From UBA1413 sp964461455 (lineage in GTDB: Bacteria > Bacteroidota > Bacteroidia > Bacteroidales > Prolixibacteraceae): a DNA stretch of 64,000 bases. Shown here in pieces: positions 46,001 through 55,404 of this stretch. Location of the stretch: positions 1-64,000 of the forward strand of contig CAYWUJ010000010.1 of assembly GCA_964461455.1 (NCBI GenBank), given 5' to 3'. The position numbers and the translations under genes are program-made. Each line of letters starts with the position of its first letter. Within the stretch, counting starts at the first letter, position 1. The notes under the pieces are model-generated. The model did not search any database. It was given only the letters and a program-made list of their open reading frames with translations, and was not told the origin of the DNA.

Positions 46001-46599
46001 CACAAGAGTTAAGGGTGGCCCTGACCAATATCACCCCCGGTACCGAAACGTCACAAATGGTCACCCTCACGGCATCTGCTGATAACCCCCTGCTGATCAC
46101 CGGCATGGAAGTGATCCACCAATCGGGAGCAACCACAGGAAACCTGCTGATCACCTTTGCCGCCGGCACCACCGGAGAAGCCCTGGTGACCATTACCGTC
46201 AGGGATAACGGAGGGGTGGAAAACGGCGGTACCGATACCACCATAAAGAGTTTCAGGATTAAGGTAACAAAGGTGAAGGATGAAGAAGTTGCCGAAACGT
46301 CCACTACTGAGAACACCAGCGTGGTCACATCATCTGATGGCGTTGCAGAAAACCGGGGAATAAGACTTTATCCGAATCCTACCATGGGGGTGGTACATAT
46401 CATAATGTCAGAGAGTGCTCTGAATGAACCAGATATCAGGGTTTATTCGATCGTGGGGAATGAAGTGTTCCGCAGAACAGACCTGTCAGGTCCTCAGATC
46501 ACCGTAGACCTGTCAGGGTATGTTCCGGGAATTTACCTGATCAGGGTGACCTGTGACGGCGATTCTTTCCTGAGGAAAGTGGTACTGGAAAAACAGTAA
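43003..46599 (+). CDS. Secreted T9SS cargo with PA14 and HYR domains
   Basis: This 1,198-aa protein has a signal peptide (about residues 1-24), an N-terminal domain of unknown type (about 40-220), an HYR-like module (about 224-286), a PA14 domain (about 302-433, with TDDGVRLYLNNTLMFDEW) and a run of HYR-type beta modules (about 440-965). A Ser/Thr/Val linker and a T9SS type-A sorting domain (about 1120-1198: LYPNPTMGVV, GIYLIRV, KVVLEKQ) close it. The sorting domain means export by Sec and T9SS and probable surface anchoring by PorU. Residues 527-694 and 695-862 are tandem copies (504-nt period). HYR and PA14 suggest adhesion or carbohydrate binding; no catalytic domain is visible. Confidence 0.9.
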   Translation: MKTCFLILFLFFYTFSIGGNSARLYAGEPDSQGTPPQGNNSYAVPATSTPDSLTTATYNGGNSAGIMFDVQVKDYNLSIHSFDMYMYTYGQYGGSRRVYFYYKEGTYWGAEHEPMNWILHDSVDVHMSGENYQNNVYIPIILNKAIPLQAGKIYGIYITQGLENENNIFNCTGLPPISNGRLTIFPGTKLQNRRFLNGDFPETDRKDGYMFSGTIHYDYSFECPEDIVVNNEPGTCGARVNYPSLTAEGGLNSGAVFPAGTTPASVSVTDASNNTTYNCNLDVMVHDTEKPNFGFGEVGPIRADFFDGISFNKSLAYQGYDLASFAWKYAETVAAINFNWGTSFPRADLLGTQYFSVRFTSSFTAPVTGTYSFRTVTDDGVRLYLNNTLMFDEWRLMDNGSSSCNIDLTEGETIPVMMEYYAYYVKAEAYLYYISPGSAEKIFATVPKVYEEKVVETQECFYKVQGTEFDPVTGDNCALTLTNDHNHLSSLSDAEFPAGTTPVVWTATDAAGNVSTCSYQVTVTGKLPPVAVCQNITAQLDAGGNVTIAENAVDNGSFDPCGKVTFDTDKTSFSCADLGPNQVVLTVTDEWGNSATCSATVEIQDTLPPLPLLHPHTVYLTDQGEWTLNASDIAIITAGTTDNCTQPQELDISISPMTFSCQESTLPSVELTVMVTDAEGNTATGTVELMVRDNIIPLVLCKDITIQLDAGGNAAIAEDAVDNGSSDACGVATIDTDKTSFSCADQGPNQVVLTVTDLSGNSATCTALVTVEDRIPPILQLRNHCVFLTEKGKWTLNNSDIAQITAGSTDNCPGAENLVFHLSKRSFGCSDAYPPFPEVMVSVTDAGGNTSTGTFELMVLDTITPVAKCRNIEVELDAFGMALVVPGFVNEGGDRENVPEWAQYYQDLEGGSYDNCGIAGMVLNKSIFTRQDIGMNDVVLTVTDPGGNSAACQATVTVSDPFAEEAGTAQESDEVVTPPVVPNSAPTLADLTDMEITNEPQELRVALTNITPGTETSQMVTLTASADNPLLITGMEVIHQSGATTGNLLITFAAGTTGEALVTITVRDNGGVENGGTDTTIKSFRIKVTKVKDEEVAETSTTENTSVVTSSDGVAENRGIRLYPNPTMGVVHIIMSESALNEPDIRVYSIVGNEVFRRTDLSGPQITVDLSGYVPGIYLIRVTCDGDSFLRKVVLEKQ
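44581..45588 (+). repeat. Tandem duplication of a 504-bp HYR module
   Basis: Unit 1 is 44581-45084, unit 2 is 45085-45588, and a shorter third unit starts at 45589. A 33-nt segment is identical at 44701-44733 and 45205-45237, and the following 33 nt differ at only two positions, so the duplication or a gene-conversion event is recent. Confidence 0.85.
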
Positions 46600-46699
46600 T
46601 CTCACGAAGATTATTACGGATTGCTCAGCACTTTTCCGCTCCTGCCTGGTCCCGGCGGCTACGGCATTTCCCGGGGGCGCCCCGAAATGACGTGACGGC

Positions 46700-47122
46700 C
46701 TATGGGTTCCTGGCTTTCAGGTAGTCTATGGTCGCTTTCATGATCTTTTTGAGCACCTCGAGGTCTATATCAGAGAGCTTTTTCACATAAATACAACCTT
46801 TCCCCATTTTGAATTTTCCCAGGCCTTCCAAAAGAACTTCGTGTTCCGGCTGCCCGGAATACACATAGAGGGATATCGCCGCCTTCCGGGGTGAAAAGCC
46901 CACCAACATCCAATCCCCCTCCTGCCGGCTTCGTTCCGATTTATAATGATACGATCCAAACCCGATCATACTCGGCCCCCACATTCTGGGTTCAAATCCC
47001 GTAAAATCCTGCATCAGTTTCAGTAATTCGAAACTGTCCTTCCGTTTTTGCTCCGTGTCAGCAAAAGCGTTAATGAATCCGGTGACATCAGCATCGGTCT
47101 GTTTTGTCTTGAGTTCTGCCAT
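46700..47122 (-). CDS. DUF1801 (YdhG/YjbR-CyaY fold) protein
   Basis: This 140-aa cytoplasmic protein fits the DUF1801 family by the layout MWGPSMIGFGSYHY, GDWMLVGFSPRKAAISLYVY, LGKFKMGKGCIYVKKLSDID and a helical C-terminus with YLKA. The fold is a small alpha/beta sandwich similar to frataxin/YjbR; no activity is established. It stands alone, convergent with the T9SS cargo gene, with no informative neighbours. Confidence 0.85.
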   Translation of the reverse strand: MAELKTKQTDADVTGFINAFADTEQKRKDSFELLKLMQDFTGFEPRMWGPSMIGFGSYHYKSERSRQEGDWMLVGFSPRKAAISLYVYSGQPEHEVLLEGLGKFKMGKGCIYVKKLSDIDLEVLKKIMKATIDYLKARNP

Positions 47123-47247
47123 GGTCTGCTCTTTCCTGCTTTAAACTATCTATAAACATTTACTTCAAAAGGTGGTAAAATTAGGCGAACGGCAACAAAA
47201 AATAAGGGGCTTCGTCTCTGAAACCCCTGTATTTGCTTGATTTTCAG

Positions 47248-47320
<73 letters not shown>

Positions 47321-47479
47321 AAAGCGGCGCAAAATTAAGGAAAAAATCATTTTTCCAAACCTTTTTTTTCTTTTTTCGGGAATTGCCGCCGCCACCGCAA
47401 ATTATCCCGGCAAATAACCCCCCCACCCACCTTCTTGTCGAGGGATATTTTTATCTTTATCGAAAAACTGGACAGCATC

Positions 47480-49492
47480 ATGAAGAACCCTCTTTTGATC
47501 AGGAACGATCCGTGGCTGGAGCCTTTTGCCGGAACCATCCTCCGCAGGCATGCCCATGCAGAAAAGAAGAAAGAATCCCTCATCAGAAAGGAATCCCTGT
47601 CAGGTTTTGCTTCGGGCTATCTCTATTTCGGGCTGCACCGGACCAGTGACGGTTGGGTGATCCGGGAATGGGCGCCCCACGCATCCATGATAGTTCTGGT
47701 GGGCACCTTCAATGACTGGAAGGTTGGGGAAAACTACGAATTCAGTCCCCTGGCCAACGGCGTTTGGGAGCTGACCCTCGCCCCTGAGAAGTTGCATCAC
47801 GGCGACCTTTACGCCCTGATGGTGCACTGGCCCGGAGGATCGGGAAAACGCATCCCGGCATGGGCTACCCGCACCGTCCAGGATGAAAAGACCTTTATCT
47901 TCAACGCCCAGGTGTGGGCTCCCGAAACCCCCTACCGGTGGAAGAATCCCGGTTTCCGCAGGAAGGCTGAGCCCCTGCTCATCTATGAGGCCCACGTGGG
48001 CATGGCCGGAGAAGAGGAACGGGTCCACACCTATGCCGAATTCCGGGAGCAGATGCTTCCCCGCATCAAAGCCAACGGCTACAATACCATCCAGCTGATG
48101 GCCATCCCCGAACACCCCTACTACGGCAGTTTCGGATACCACGTCTCCAGTTTCTTCGCCCCCTCATCCCGCTTCGGAACCCCTGAAGAGCTTAAAGAAC
48201 TCATCGACGAAGCCCACAGCATGGGGATCTCCGTGATCATGGACCTGGTCCACTCCCATGCCGTGCGCAATGAGATCGAAGGACTCGGAAAATACGACGG
48301 CACCCGCTACCAGTTTTTCCACGACGGAGGAAGGGGCGAACACCCCGCCTGGGACTCTTACTGCTTTAACTACAACAAAAACGAAGTTCTCCATTTCCTC
48401 CTTTCCAACATCAAATACTGGCTCGACGTTTTCAAATTCGACGGGTTCCGCTTCGACGGCGTGACCAGCATGCTTTACTTCGACCATGGCCTGGGAAAAG
48501 CCTTCACCAATTACGGCGACTATTTCGATGCCAACTGCGACGAAGAAGCGGTCACTTACTTCATATTGGCCAACCAGCTTATCAAGGAGGTGAACCCCAC
48601 CTCCCTATCGATCGCCGAAGACATGAGCGGCATGCCCGGACTGGCGGTCCCTGTTGCCGACGGGGGAATGGGATTTGACTACCGCCTCTCCATGGGAGTT
48701 CCCGACTACTGGATCAAGATTATCAAGGAGAAAAAGGATGACGAGTGGCAGATGGGGGACATCTTTTACCAGCTGACCTCCAAGCGGATGGATGAAAAGG
48801 TGGTCAGCTATGCCGAGTCGCACGACCAGGCCCTGGTGGGTGATAAAACCATCATTTTCAGGCTCATCGACAAGGAGATGTATTTCAGCATGCGGAAGGA
48901 CCAGCCCAACCTCACCGTCGACCGGGGCATCGCCCTCCATAAGATGATCAGGCTGGCCACCCTTTCCTGTGCCGGAGGAGCCTATCTCAACTTCATGGGC
49001 AACGAATTCGGCCATCCCGAATGGATCGACTTCCCCAGGGAAGGCAATAACTGGTCCTACCGCCATGCACGCAGGATTTGGAGTATCGCCACCGACCCGG
49101 AACTGAAGTACCACTGGCTCCTCGATTTCGATTATGACATGACGGGGCTCTTCAGAAAAGAGGGAATTCTGGAAATCCCCCCGGTCAACCTGGTGTGGGA
49201 AAAAAACGGCGACCAGGTCCTGGCCTACCACCGCGGCCCCTGGCTTTTCGTCTTTAACTTCAATCCCGTGCAGTCGTTCACCGACTATGGCATCCCTTTG
49301 GGCAAAGGGAAATACCACGTCGCCCTTTCAACCGATAATGGAAGATATGGCGGCCAGGACCGCATCGACGAAGTGCTCTCTTACTACACCCTCGATTCCG
49401 GCGAAAAAGAGAGCCAGCATTACCTGCGTCTTTACCTCCCGGCACGAACCGCCATGGTACTGCGCAGGGAAGAACTCCCCGCCAGCCACTGA
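47480..49492 (+). CDS. glgB: 1,4-alpha-glucan branching enzyme (GH13)
   Basis: This 670-aa enzyme adds alpha-1,6 branches to glycogen. It has a CBM48-like N-terminal domain (about 60-150), a GH13 barrel starting at LLIYEAHVGMAG, the catalytic Asp in DGFRFDGVTSM, Glu in SIAEDMSG, the transition-state Asp in ESHDQALVG, and a C-terminal beta domain. The QLMAIPEHPYYGSFGYHVSSFF block matches the eukaryote-like GH13_8 branching enzymes. The start at 47480 was chosen; the longer frame has no ribosome site. It is the first gene of the alpha-glucan operon, one base before the GSCFA gene. Confidence 0.93.
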   Translation: MKNPLLIRNDPWLEPFAGTILRRHAHAEKKKESLIRKESLSGFASGYLYFGLHRTSDGWVIREWAPHASMIVLVGTFNDWKVGENYEFSPLANGVWELTLAPEKLHHGDLYALMVHWPGGSGKRIPAWATRTVQDEKTFIFNAQVWAPETPYRWKNPGFRRKAEPLLIYEAHVGMAGEEERVHTYAEFREQMLPRIKANGYNTIQLMAIPEHPYYGSFGYHVSSFFAPSSRFGTPEELKELIDEAHSMGISVIMDLVHSHAVRNEIEGLGKYDGTRYQFFHDGGRGEHPAWDSYCFNYNKNEVLHFLLSNIKYWLDVFKFDGFRFDGVTSMLYFDHGLGKAFTNYGDYFDANCDEEAVTYFILANQLIKEVNPTSLSIAEDMSGMPGLAVPVADGGMGFDYRLSMGVPDYWIKIIKEKKDDEWQMGDIFYQLTSKRMDEKVVSYAESHDQALVGDKTIIFRLIDKEMYFSMRKDQPNLTVDRGIALHKMIRLATLSCAGGAYLNFMGNEFGHPEWIDFPREGNNWSYRHARRIWSIATDPELKYHWLLDFDYDMTGLFRKEGILEIPPVNLVWEKNGDQVLAYHRGPWLFVFNFNPVQSFTDYGIPLGKGKYHVALSTDNGRYGGQDRIDEVLSYYTLDSGEKESQHYLRLYLPARTAMVLRREELPASH

Positions 49493-49493
49493 T

Positions 49494-50507
49494 ATGCCTG
49501 AATTCACAACACCGGTTGAGGTGATGCCCCTCCCCTGGGGCTCTGATCACTCGAAAAAACACCTGCTGATAGGCTCCTGCTTCACCGAAAACATAGGATC
49601 CATTATGGAGGGGCTGAAATTTCCCGTGATGGTCAACCCATTTGGCATCCTTTACAATCCGGTGTCGGTGGCCAGGGCGCTCAGACGAATGCTCTCGGGA
49701 GAGGCCTATACGGAAGAGGACCTCTTTGAACATGACGGGTTGTGGCACAGCTACAGCCACCACGGAAGCTTCTCGGCGGCCACGCCTGCCCGGGCTCTGG
49801 AAAAGATCAACGGCAGCCTTGAACAGGCCTGTTCTTTTCTCAGGGAAGCCCACTTCCTGATGATCACCCTGGGCACCTCCCGGGTCTATGAGCTCAGGAA
49901 GACAGGAGAAACCGTGGCCAACTGCCACAAGGTGCCCGCCCGGGAATTCCACAGAACCCGGCTTTCAGTCGCCGAAACCGTCACCGTGATGAAAGAGGCC
50001 CTGGAAGAGATCTGGCAGGCCCATCCCGCGATAAAAATCATCCTTACCATTAGTCCTGTGCGACATACCCAGGATGGCGCCGCTGAGAACCAGCTGAGCA
50101 AGGCGGTCCTCCTCCTGGCTGCCGACGCCCTGGAAAAGGGCTTCGGAAGGGAAAATTGCGCCTCTTTCCCGGCCTACGAAATCATGATGGACGAACTCCG
50201 CGATTACCGCTTTTACCAGAGTGACATGATCCACCCCTCTCCGGTAGCCGTGGATTATATATGGAGAAAATTCAGCGATGCCTTTCTGACCCCACAGGCC
50301 AAAGCCCTCAGCCATGAAATCGCCGCCCTCCGGAAAGCCGCAGCCCATCGCCCCCTCTATCCCCATACACCCCAATTTCAGCTCTTTGTCAAACACGCCC
50401 TCGAAAAAACCCTCCTCCTGGCAAAAAACCACCCAACTCTTGATTTTTCGCGGGAAATTGACTATTTTTCAAAACAGAAAGCAACCGATCCTCTTCCTGA
50501 CCCGTAA
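49494..50507 (+). CDS. GSCFA-domain protein
   Basis: This 337-aa protein shows the name-giving GSCF motif in LIGSCFTENIG (about residue 27) and later family blocks: NPFGILYNP, FLMITLGTSRVYELR, CHKVP and SPVRHTQDG, and FPAYEIMMDELRDYRFY with SDMIHPS near the end. The fold is SGNH-like and may act as an esterase or transferase, but no reaction is established. There is no signal peptide, so it is cytoplasmic. It sits in the middle of the alpha-glucan operon, 1 nt after glgB. Confidence 0.88.
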   Translation: MPEFTTPVEVMPLPWGSDHSKKHLLIGSCFTENIGSIMEGLKFPVMVNPFGILYNPVSVARALRRMLSGEAYTEEDLFEHDGLWHSYSHHGSFSAATPARALEKINGSLEQACSFLREAHFLMITLGTSRVYELRKTGETVANCHKVPAREFHRTRLSVAETVTVMKEALEEIWQAHPAIKIILTISPVRHTQDGAAENQLSKAVLLLAADALEKGFGRENCASFPAYEIMMDELRDYRFYQSDMIHPSPVAVDYIWRKFSDAFLTPQAKALSHEIAALRKAAAHRPLYPHTPQFQLFVKHALEKTLLLAKNHPTLDFSREIDYFSKQKATDPLPDP

Positions 50508-50558
50508 ACCGTGAAGGGGCACCGGTAAGGCTGACCATATTTTGAAAATTTAAATGCC

Positions 50559-52511
50559 ATGAGCTACATCAATTTCAATCCCGCCAAACTCACCAATCTG
50601 GATTTCACCTCCAAAAGGGAGATCATACGCTCAAACCATGCCGGCTCTTACATTTCCACCACCCTGAACGGGTGCAACACTCGCAAATACCACGGACTTC
50701 TTATTTGTCCCATTCCCGCCCTGGGAAACACGAAACACCTCCTCCTCTCAGCACTCGACGAAAGCATCGTGATCAAAGGTTCTGCCTTTAACCTGGGGGT
50801 AAGAAGGTACCTCGACGGATACATGGAACCCAAAGGAAACAAGTATCTCCAGAAATTTGACTTTGAGAAAATTCCGAAATTCACCTTCAGGGTGGGGAAT
50901 GCGATCCTGACCAAGGAGAGGCTGCTGGTGGAGAAAGAACAGCAATTGCTGGTGCGGTATACCCTTGAGGAATCGCCGGCTCCGGTGACCATTCAGTTCA
51001 GGCCGTTTCTGGCATTCCGTGGCATCCACGACCTCAGCAAATGCAACCTTTACATCAATACCCATTATCACGGGGAACCCAACGGCGTCAGCCTGTCACT
51101 CTATGACGGCTATCCCCCGCTTTACATGCAGTTCAGCAGGGAACCGGAATTCGTAGCCGCCCCCGACTGGCATTACAACGTTGAATATATCAAGGAAAAA
51201 AACCGTGGTTACGACTGCCACGAAGACCTCTACACCCCGGGTTATTTTGAATTCACCATGAAAGAGGGGGATGTCCTGGTTTTCTCGGCGGCCACCTTCC
51301 AGGGTAATCCTGCCCAATTCAGGCAGCGCTTCAACAGGGAGGTCAACAAAAGGATCAGCCGCGACTCCTTCACCGGATGCCTGAAAAATGCCGCCAACCA
51401 GTTCATCCAATACCATAATCATACCGCAGTCGACATCATTGCCGGCTATCCCTGGTATAACAGCATCAGCAGGCAGACCTTCGTTGCCCTGCCGGGGCTC
51501 CGGTTCGCCCAAAGCGAAAGGAGGCTTGCCCTGGAAGTACTCTCTACCTACCTGCCCCACCTCAAAAACGGGCTCTTCCCGGGATCTATCGCCGACCACC
51601 ACCCCGCATACGACTCTGCCGATGCCTCCCTCTGGTTTATCTGGACCCTCCAACAGCTCAAAAAACAAGGCTCCCGGTTCAAGGAATTCGGACCTCCCTT
51701 TTATCAGGCCATTCGCGAAATCCTCAATAATTACCGCAAAGGGACCTCAGTCGTCACGATGATGGAGAACGGCCTCCTCTTTGCTGCTGAACAGGGAATG
51801 GCCCTCAGCTGGATGAACGGATACAGCACCGGACAACCCGTCACCCCAAGATATGGAAAACCTGTGGAACTGAATGCCCTGTGGTACAATGCCGTATGTT
51901 TTGGCATCGATATGGCGCGCAGCGAAAAGGACAGCGACTTCGTCGAAGAGTGGAAAAGCATCCCCGGCATGATCGAGGAATCGTTTCTGAAAGCCTTCTG
52001 GAACGCGGAAAAGGGATACCTGGCCGACGTGGAAAACGGGCTCTATACCGATTGGTCGGTACGCCCCAATATGGCCATTGCCGCCGCCATGCCATACTCC
52101 CCCCTTAATCAGGAAAAACGCCGCAGCATCCTGGAGGTGGTCCGCCAGCAACTGCTGACACCCCGGGGGCTCCGCAGCCTCTCCCCCGATGATCCCGCAT
52201 TCATGGGTGCCGTCAAGGGAGACCCTAACCACAGGGAAGAAGCGGCCTTTTGCGGCGCCGCCTACCCCTGGCTGCTCCAGTTCTTCGCCCAGGCCTGGAT
52301 CTCAGTGTACGGAAAAAACGGACTCTCTGTCATCAGAAAAATCCTCCAGGGCTTCGAAGGCGAAATGGCCGACAACTGTATCGGAACCCTCTCGGAAATG
52401 TACAACGGCACCCCTCCCCATACCGGCAAAGGGGCTTCCTCCCAGGCCTGGAATGTGGCAGCCCTCCTGTATATTCAGCAACTGATCTCCGAAACAGAGG
52501 CCGAAGTGTGA
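50559..52511 (+). CDS. Amylo-alpha-1,6-glucosidase (glycogen debranching, GH133-like)
   Basis: This 650-aa protein has an N-terminal beta-rich domain (about 20-270, starting SNHAGSYISTTLNGCNTRKYHG) and an (alpha/alpha)6 barrel (about 300-640) with AVDIIAGYPWY and GLFPGSIADHHPAYDSADASLWF. The C-terminal CIGTLSEMYNGTPPHTGKGASSQAWNVA block is typical of GDE_C enzymes. It removes alpha-1,6-linked glucose stubs from limit dextrins. The stop and the next start overlap by one base (TGATG), so the glycosyltransferase is coupled. Confidence 0.93.
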   Translation: MSYINFNPAKLTNLDFTSKREIIRSNHAGSYISTTLNGCNTRKYHGLLICPIPALGNTKHLLLSALDESIVIKGSAFNLGVRRYLDGYMEPKGNKYLQKFDFEKIPKFTFRVGNAILTKERLLVEKEQQLLVRYTLEESPAPVTIQFRPFLAFRGIHDLSKCNLYINTHYHGEPNGVSLSLYDGYPPLYMQFSREPEFVAAPDWHYNVEYIKEKNRGYDCHEDLYTPGYFEFTMKEGDVLVFSAATFQGNPAQFRQRFNREVNKRISRDSFTGCLKNAANQFIQYHNHTAVDIIAGYPWYNSISRQTFVALPGLRFAQSERRLALEVLSTYLPHLKNGLFPGSIADHHPAYDSADASLWFIWTLQQLKKQGSRFKEFGPPFYQAIREILNNYRKGTSVVTMMENGLLFAAEQGMALSWMNGYSTGQPVTPRYGKPVELNALWYNAVCFGIDMARSEKDSDFVEEWKSIPGMIEESFLKAFWNAEKGYLADVENGLYTDWSVRPNMAIAAAMPYSPLNQEKRRSILEVVRQQLLTPRGLRSLSPDDPAFMGAVKGDPNHREEAAFCGAAYPWLLQFFAQAWISVYGKNGLSVIRKILQGFEGEMADNCIGTLSEMYNGTPPHTGKGASSQAWNVAALLYIQQLISETEAEV

Positions 52512-53848
52512 TGATGAAAATCCTGATGTTTGGATGGGAATTCCCCCCCCACATTTCGGGAGGCCTGGGTACGGCCTGTTACGGCCTGATCCGGGGACTG
52601 TCGGAACTCGACGGCATCAGGGTCACCTTTGTCGTCCCCCGCACCTGGGGCGACGAAGAGAGCGGCGACCTGCAACTGTTAGGGGCCAACCACATTCCCG
52701 TTTCCCGGCAATGGGTCGAAGAAGAAGAACATGACACCGTCAGCGAATACATCAGGGTACCCCTCCCTCTGGTTCCCTACCAGACCCCCGAAGAATTCTG
52801 GCAGCTGAAAAATAAAAGCTATGTTAAGGGCACCCGGTTTGTCGAAGTCACCAGGGAGGGCACCATCCCTTTCTCGGGAGGTTACGGCCCCTCTCTCTTC
52901 CAGGAAATCAGGAACTATGCCATTGTGGCCGGCAACATCGCCGCTGAATACCCCTGTGATGTGGTCCACGCCCATGACTGGATAGCTTACCCTGCCGGTA
53001 TAGAGGCCGCCAAAAGGGCGGGAAAACCCCTGGTGGTCCATGTTCATGCCACGGAATTCGACCGCAACGGCGGCAACATCAACCCCATGGTCTACAACAT
53101 CGAACGCGAAGGCATGGAAGCCGCCGGCAAAATCATCGCCGTCAGCAACTTCACCCGGCGTACCATCATCGAAAAATACGGAATCCCCCCCGAAAAAGTA
53201 ATCACCGTTTACAATGCCGTGGAACCCCTGACCGAAGAAGAGAAGAGGATCTTCAAAAAAGGCATCAGCGAAAAAATTGTCACCTTCATGGGGAGGATCA
53301 CCCACCAGAAAGGCCCTGAATATTTTGTGGAAGCGGCCAGCCTGGTGCTTCAGAGAATGGACAACGTCAGGTTTGTCATGGCAGGAAGCGGCGACATGAT
53401 GGAGGCCATGGTGGCTCATGCCGCACGGCTGGGCATCACCGGGAAATTCCACTTCACCGGGTTCCTCCAGGGCGATGATGTTTACAGAATGCTGCACATG
53501 AGCGACGTCTTTGTCATGCCTTCAGTGTCGGAACCTTTCGGCATCGTTCCCCTGGAAGCCATGCTGGCCAACGTTCCGGTCATCATCTCGCGCCAGTCGG
53601 GCGTGGCAGAAGTGGTGCACCACGCCATAAAAACCGATTTCTGGGATACTTATGCCCTGGCCGACGCCATTCACGGACTCCTCTCCTATCGCCCCCTGGC
53701 ACGCCTCTTCACCGAAAGAGGAAAGGAAGAAGCCACCAACCTCAAATGGAAAAACTCGGCAGAAGAAGTTCTCGGGGTATACAAAAGCCTTGTCACCCAT
53801 GAAACCCCCGATTCTCATTCTGATAAAATCCCGCAAATTAATACCTGA
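52511..53848 (+). CDS. GT4-family glycosyltransferase of the alpha-glucan operon
   Basis: This 445-aa GT-B protein has an N-terminal MFGWEFPPHISGGLGTACYGL start, typical of starch/glycogen synthase-like and GT4 enzymes. DVVHAHDW follows, then a linker with HVHATEFDRNGG. In the nucleotide-sugar domain, MGRITHQKGPEYF and SEPFGIVPLEAM carry the E-x7-E type motif. The start overlaps the debranching enzyme's stop. Position between GDE and GH57 resembles the conserved Bacteroides order, which suggests alpha-glucan synthesis. Donor and acceptor are not proven. Confidence 0.85.
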   Translation: MMKILMFGWEFPPHISGGLGTACYGLIRGLSELDGIRVTFVVPRTWGDEESGDLQLLGANHIPVSRQWVEEEEHDTVSEYIRVPLPLVPYQTPEEFWQLKNKSYVKGTRFVEVTREGTIPFSGGYGPSLFQEIRNYAIVAGNIAAEYPCDVVHAHDWIAYPAGIEAAKRAGKPLVVHVHATEFDRNGGNINPMVYNIEREGMEAAGKIIAVSNFTRRTIIEKYGIPPEKVITVYNAVEPLTEEEKRIFKKGISEKIVTFMGRITHQKGPEYFVEAASLVLQRMDNVRFVMAGSGDMMEAMVAHAARLGITGKFHFTGFLQGDDVYRMLHMSDVFVMPSVSEPFGIVPLEAMLANVPVIISRQSGVAEVVHHAIKTDFWDTYALADAIHGLLSYRPLARLFTERGKEEATNLKWKNSAEEVLGVYKSLVTHETPDSHSDKIPQINT

Positions 53849-53853
53849 AACCC

Positions 53854-55158
53854 ATGAAGTCCCTGTGCCTGATATTCCGGATTCATCATCCGGTCCCCCT
53901 GCGAAAATACCGCTTTTTTGACATCGGCGCCGAACATGGCTATTACGACGACTATACCCTGGAAGCCTCCATAAAACAGCTGGCTCAACGCTGTTACCTC
54001 CCTGCGGCCACCCTGCTACTCCATCAGATCAACAGACAGGAAAGAGGCATAAAAGCCGCCATTTACCTCTCGGGAACCACCCGGGAACTCTTCGACCGGT
54101 ACACGCCTGAAGTCACGGCCCTCTTCAGGGAACTGGCCGCCACCCAACAGGTGGAATTCCTCGGGGGCACCTATTCCCACTCCCTGGCATCCGTTGCCGA
54201 TGAGGAAACCTTCATCTCCCAGGCTAACCTCCACAGGGAAACCATCTATGACCTGACTGGACAAACACCGGAAGTTTTCCTCCATCCTGAGCTGATCTAT
54301 TCCGACAAAATAGGCGCCATGATTGCCGGATTGGGCTACAAGGGAGTGATCACCGAAGGAGCACGCCATATCCTGGGATGGAAAAGCCCGGGATTCCTAT
54401 ACTGCAACCCTCTCCAGCCAAAACTGAAAGTGCTCATGCGCCATTACAAGCTGAGCGATGACCTCGAATACCGCTTTTCTGACCGTTCATGGAGCGAATT
54501 CCCGCTGACTGCCGACAAATACCTCTCATGGCTCCTCAACGGGGGCCAGCCCGGAGAATCGGTCAACCTCTGTATCGACATGGAAACCTTCGGGCACTAC
54601 CATCACGCCTCTTCCGGAATCTTCAACTTCCTTGACCACCTGCTCTTCATGACTTCCCGAAACCCGGAACTCACCATGGCCACTCCCTCGGAAATCATCA
54701 CCCGTCTGCAGCCCGTCTCCCTGATCAGCGTCCCCAACCCCCTCTCACAGGCAGGCGAAGAAAGAGATATCTCCCTGTGGAACGGAAACGACCTCCAGAG
54801 CGAAGCCCTCCGCCACCTCTATGACCTCGCCCCCTTGGTGAAGGAGATCGATGATCCCCTGATCAGAAAAGAGTGGAACACCCTCCAGGACAGCGAATAC
54901 TTCCGCTTTATGTCGGAAAAAACCACCACCCCCTCACTCCACCATCGCAAAAACCCCTTCAATTCGCCCTACGAAGCCTTCATCAACTACATGAATATCC
55001 TGAATGACCTGACCATCAGGGTAAAATCACTCTATTCAGGGCCTTCCCCCGAAGAAACCATCAACCTCCTCAAATCACAACTGGCGGAAAAAGAAAGAGA
55101 ATTGGAAAAATCTTTGGAAATAGCCCACACTCCCAAAAAGAAAAAACACAAGCACTGA
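53854..55158 (+). CDS. GH57 alpha-amylase/glucanotransferase
   Basis: This 434-aa protein has GH57 conserved regions: the N-terminal LIFRIHHPVPLRKYRFF, GTYSHSL, PEVFLHPELIYSDKIG (with the Glu expected to be the nucleophile) and NLCIDMETFGHYHH (with the Asp acid-base). There is no signal, so it acts on intracellular alpha-glucan. The last ~50 residues, rich in Glu and Lys, form a coiled-coil tail. It is the fifth gene of the operon starting with glgB. Confidence 0.9.
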   Translation: MKSLCLIFRIHHPVPLRKYRFFDIGAEHGYYDDYTLEASIKQLAQRCYLPAATLLLHQINRQERGIKAAIYLSGTTRELFDRYTPEVTALFRELAATQQVEFLGGTYSHSLASVADEETFISQANLHRETIYDLTGQTPEVFLHPELIYSDKIGAMIAGLGYKGVITEGARHILGWKSPGFLYCNPLQPKLKVLMRHYKLSDDLEYRFSDRSWSEFPLTADKYLSWLLNGGQPGESVNLCIDMETFGHYHHASSGIFNFLDHLLFMTSRNPELTMATPSEIITRLQPVSLISVPNPLSQAGEERDISLWNGNDLQSEALRHLYDLAPLVKEIDDPLIRKEWNTLQDSEYFRFMSEKTTTPSLHHRKNPFNSPYEAFINYMNILNDLTIRVKSLYSGPSPEETINLLKSQLAEKERELEKSLEIAHTPKKKKHKH

Positions 55159-55319
55159 AACTGTCGGTCAGAAACCGGCATAACTGCCTGATTTTCCATA
55201 ATTAATCACCCTGTTGTCCCTCCACTCCGGAACAGCATGATCGCATGGTGCGTATATTAAGAATGACCCATTTGGTAGTGTTATTGTGCAAAAAACAGTT
55301 TTTGTATGGTTTAAGACGT

Positions 55320-55327
55320 TATTTTTG
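55320..55327 (+). promoter_or_regulatory. -7 box TATTTTTG for the phosphorylase gene
   Basis: This perfect TAnnTTTG match lies 77 nt upstream of the phosphorylase start, suggesting a separate promoter. TTTG at 55301-55304 is too close for a standard -33. Confidence 0.45.
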
Positions 55328-55404
55328 TGCCGGACAATGAATGTAGAAGTTACTATTATTTCATGCCGGCGAATTGAACACCGGTTCCGAAAAAGAGAGC
55401 ATAT

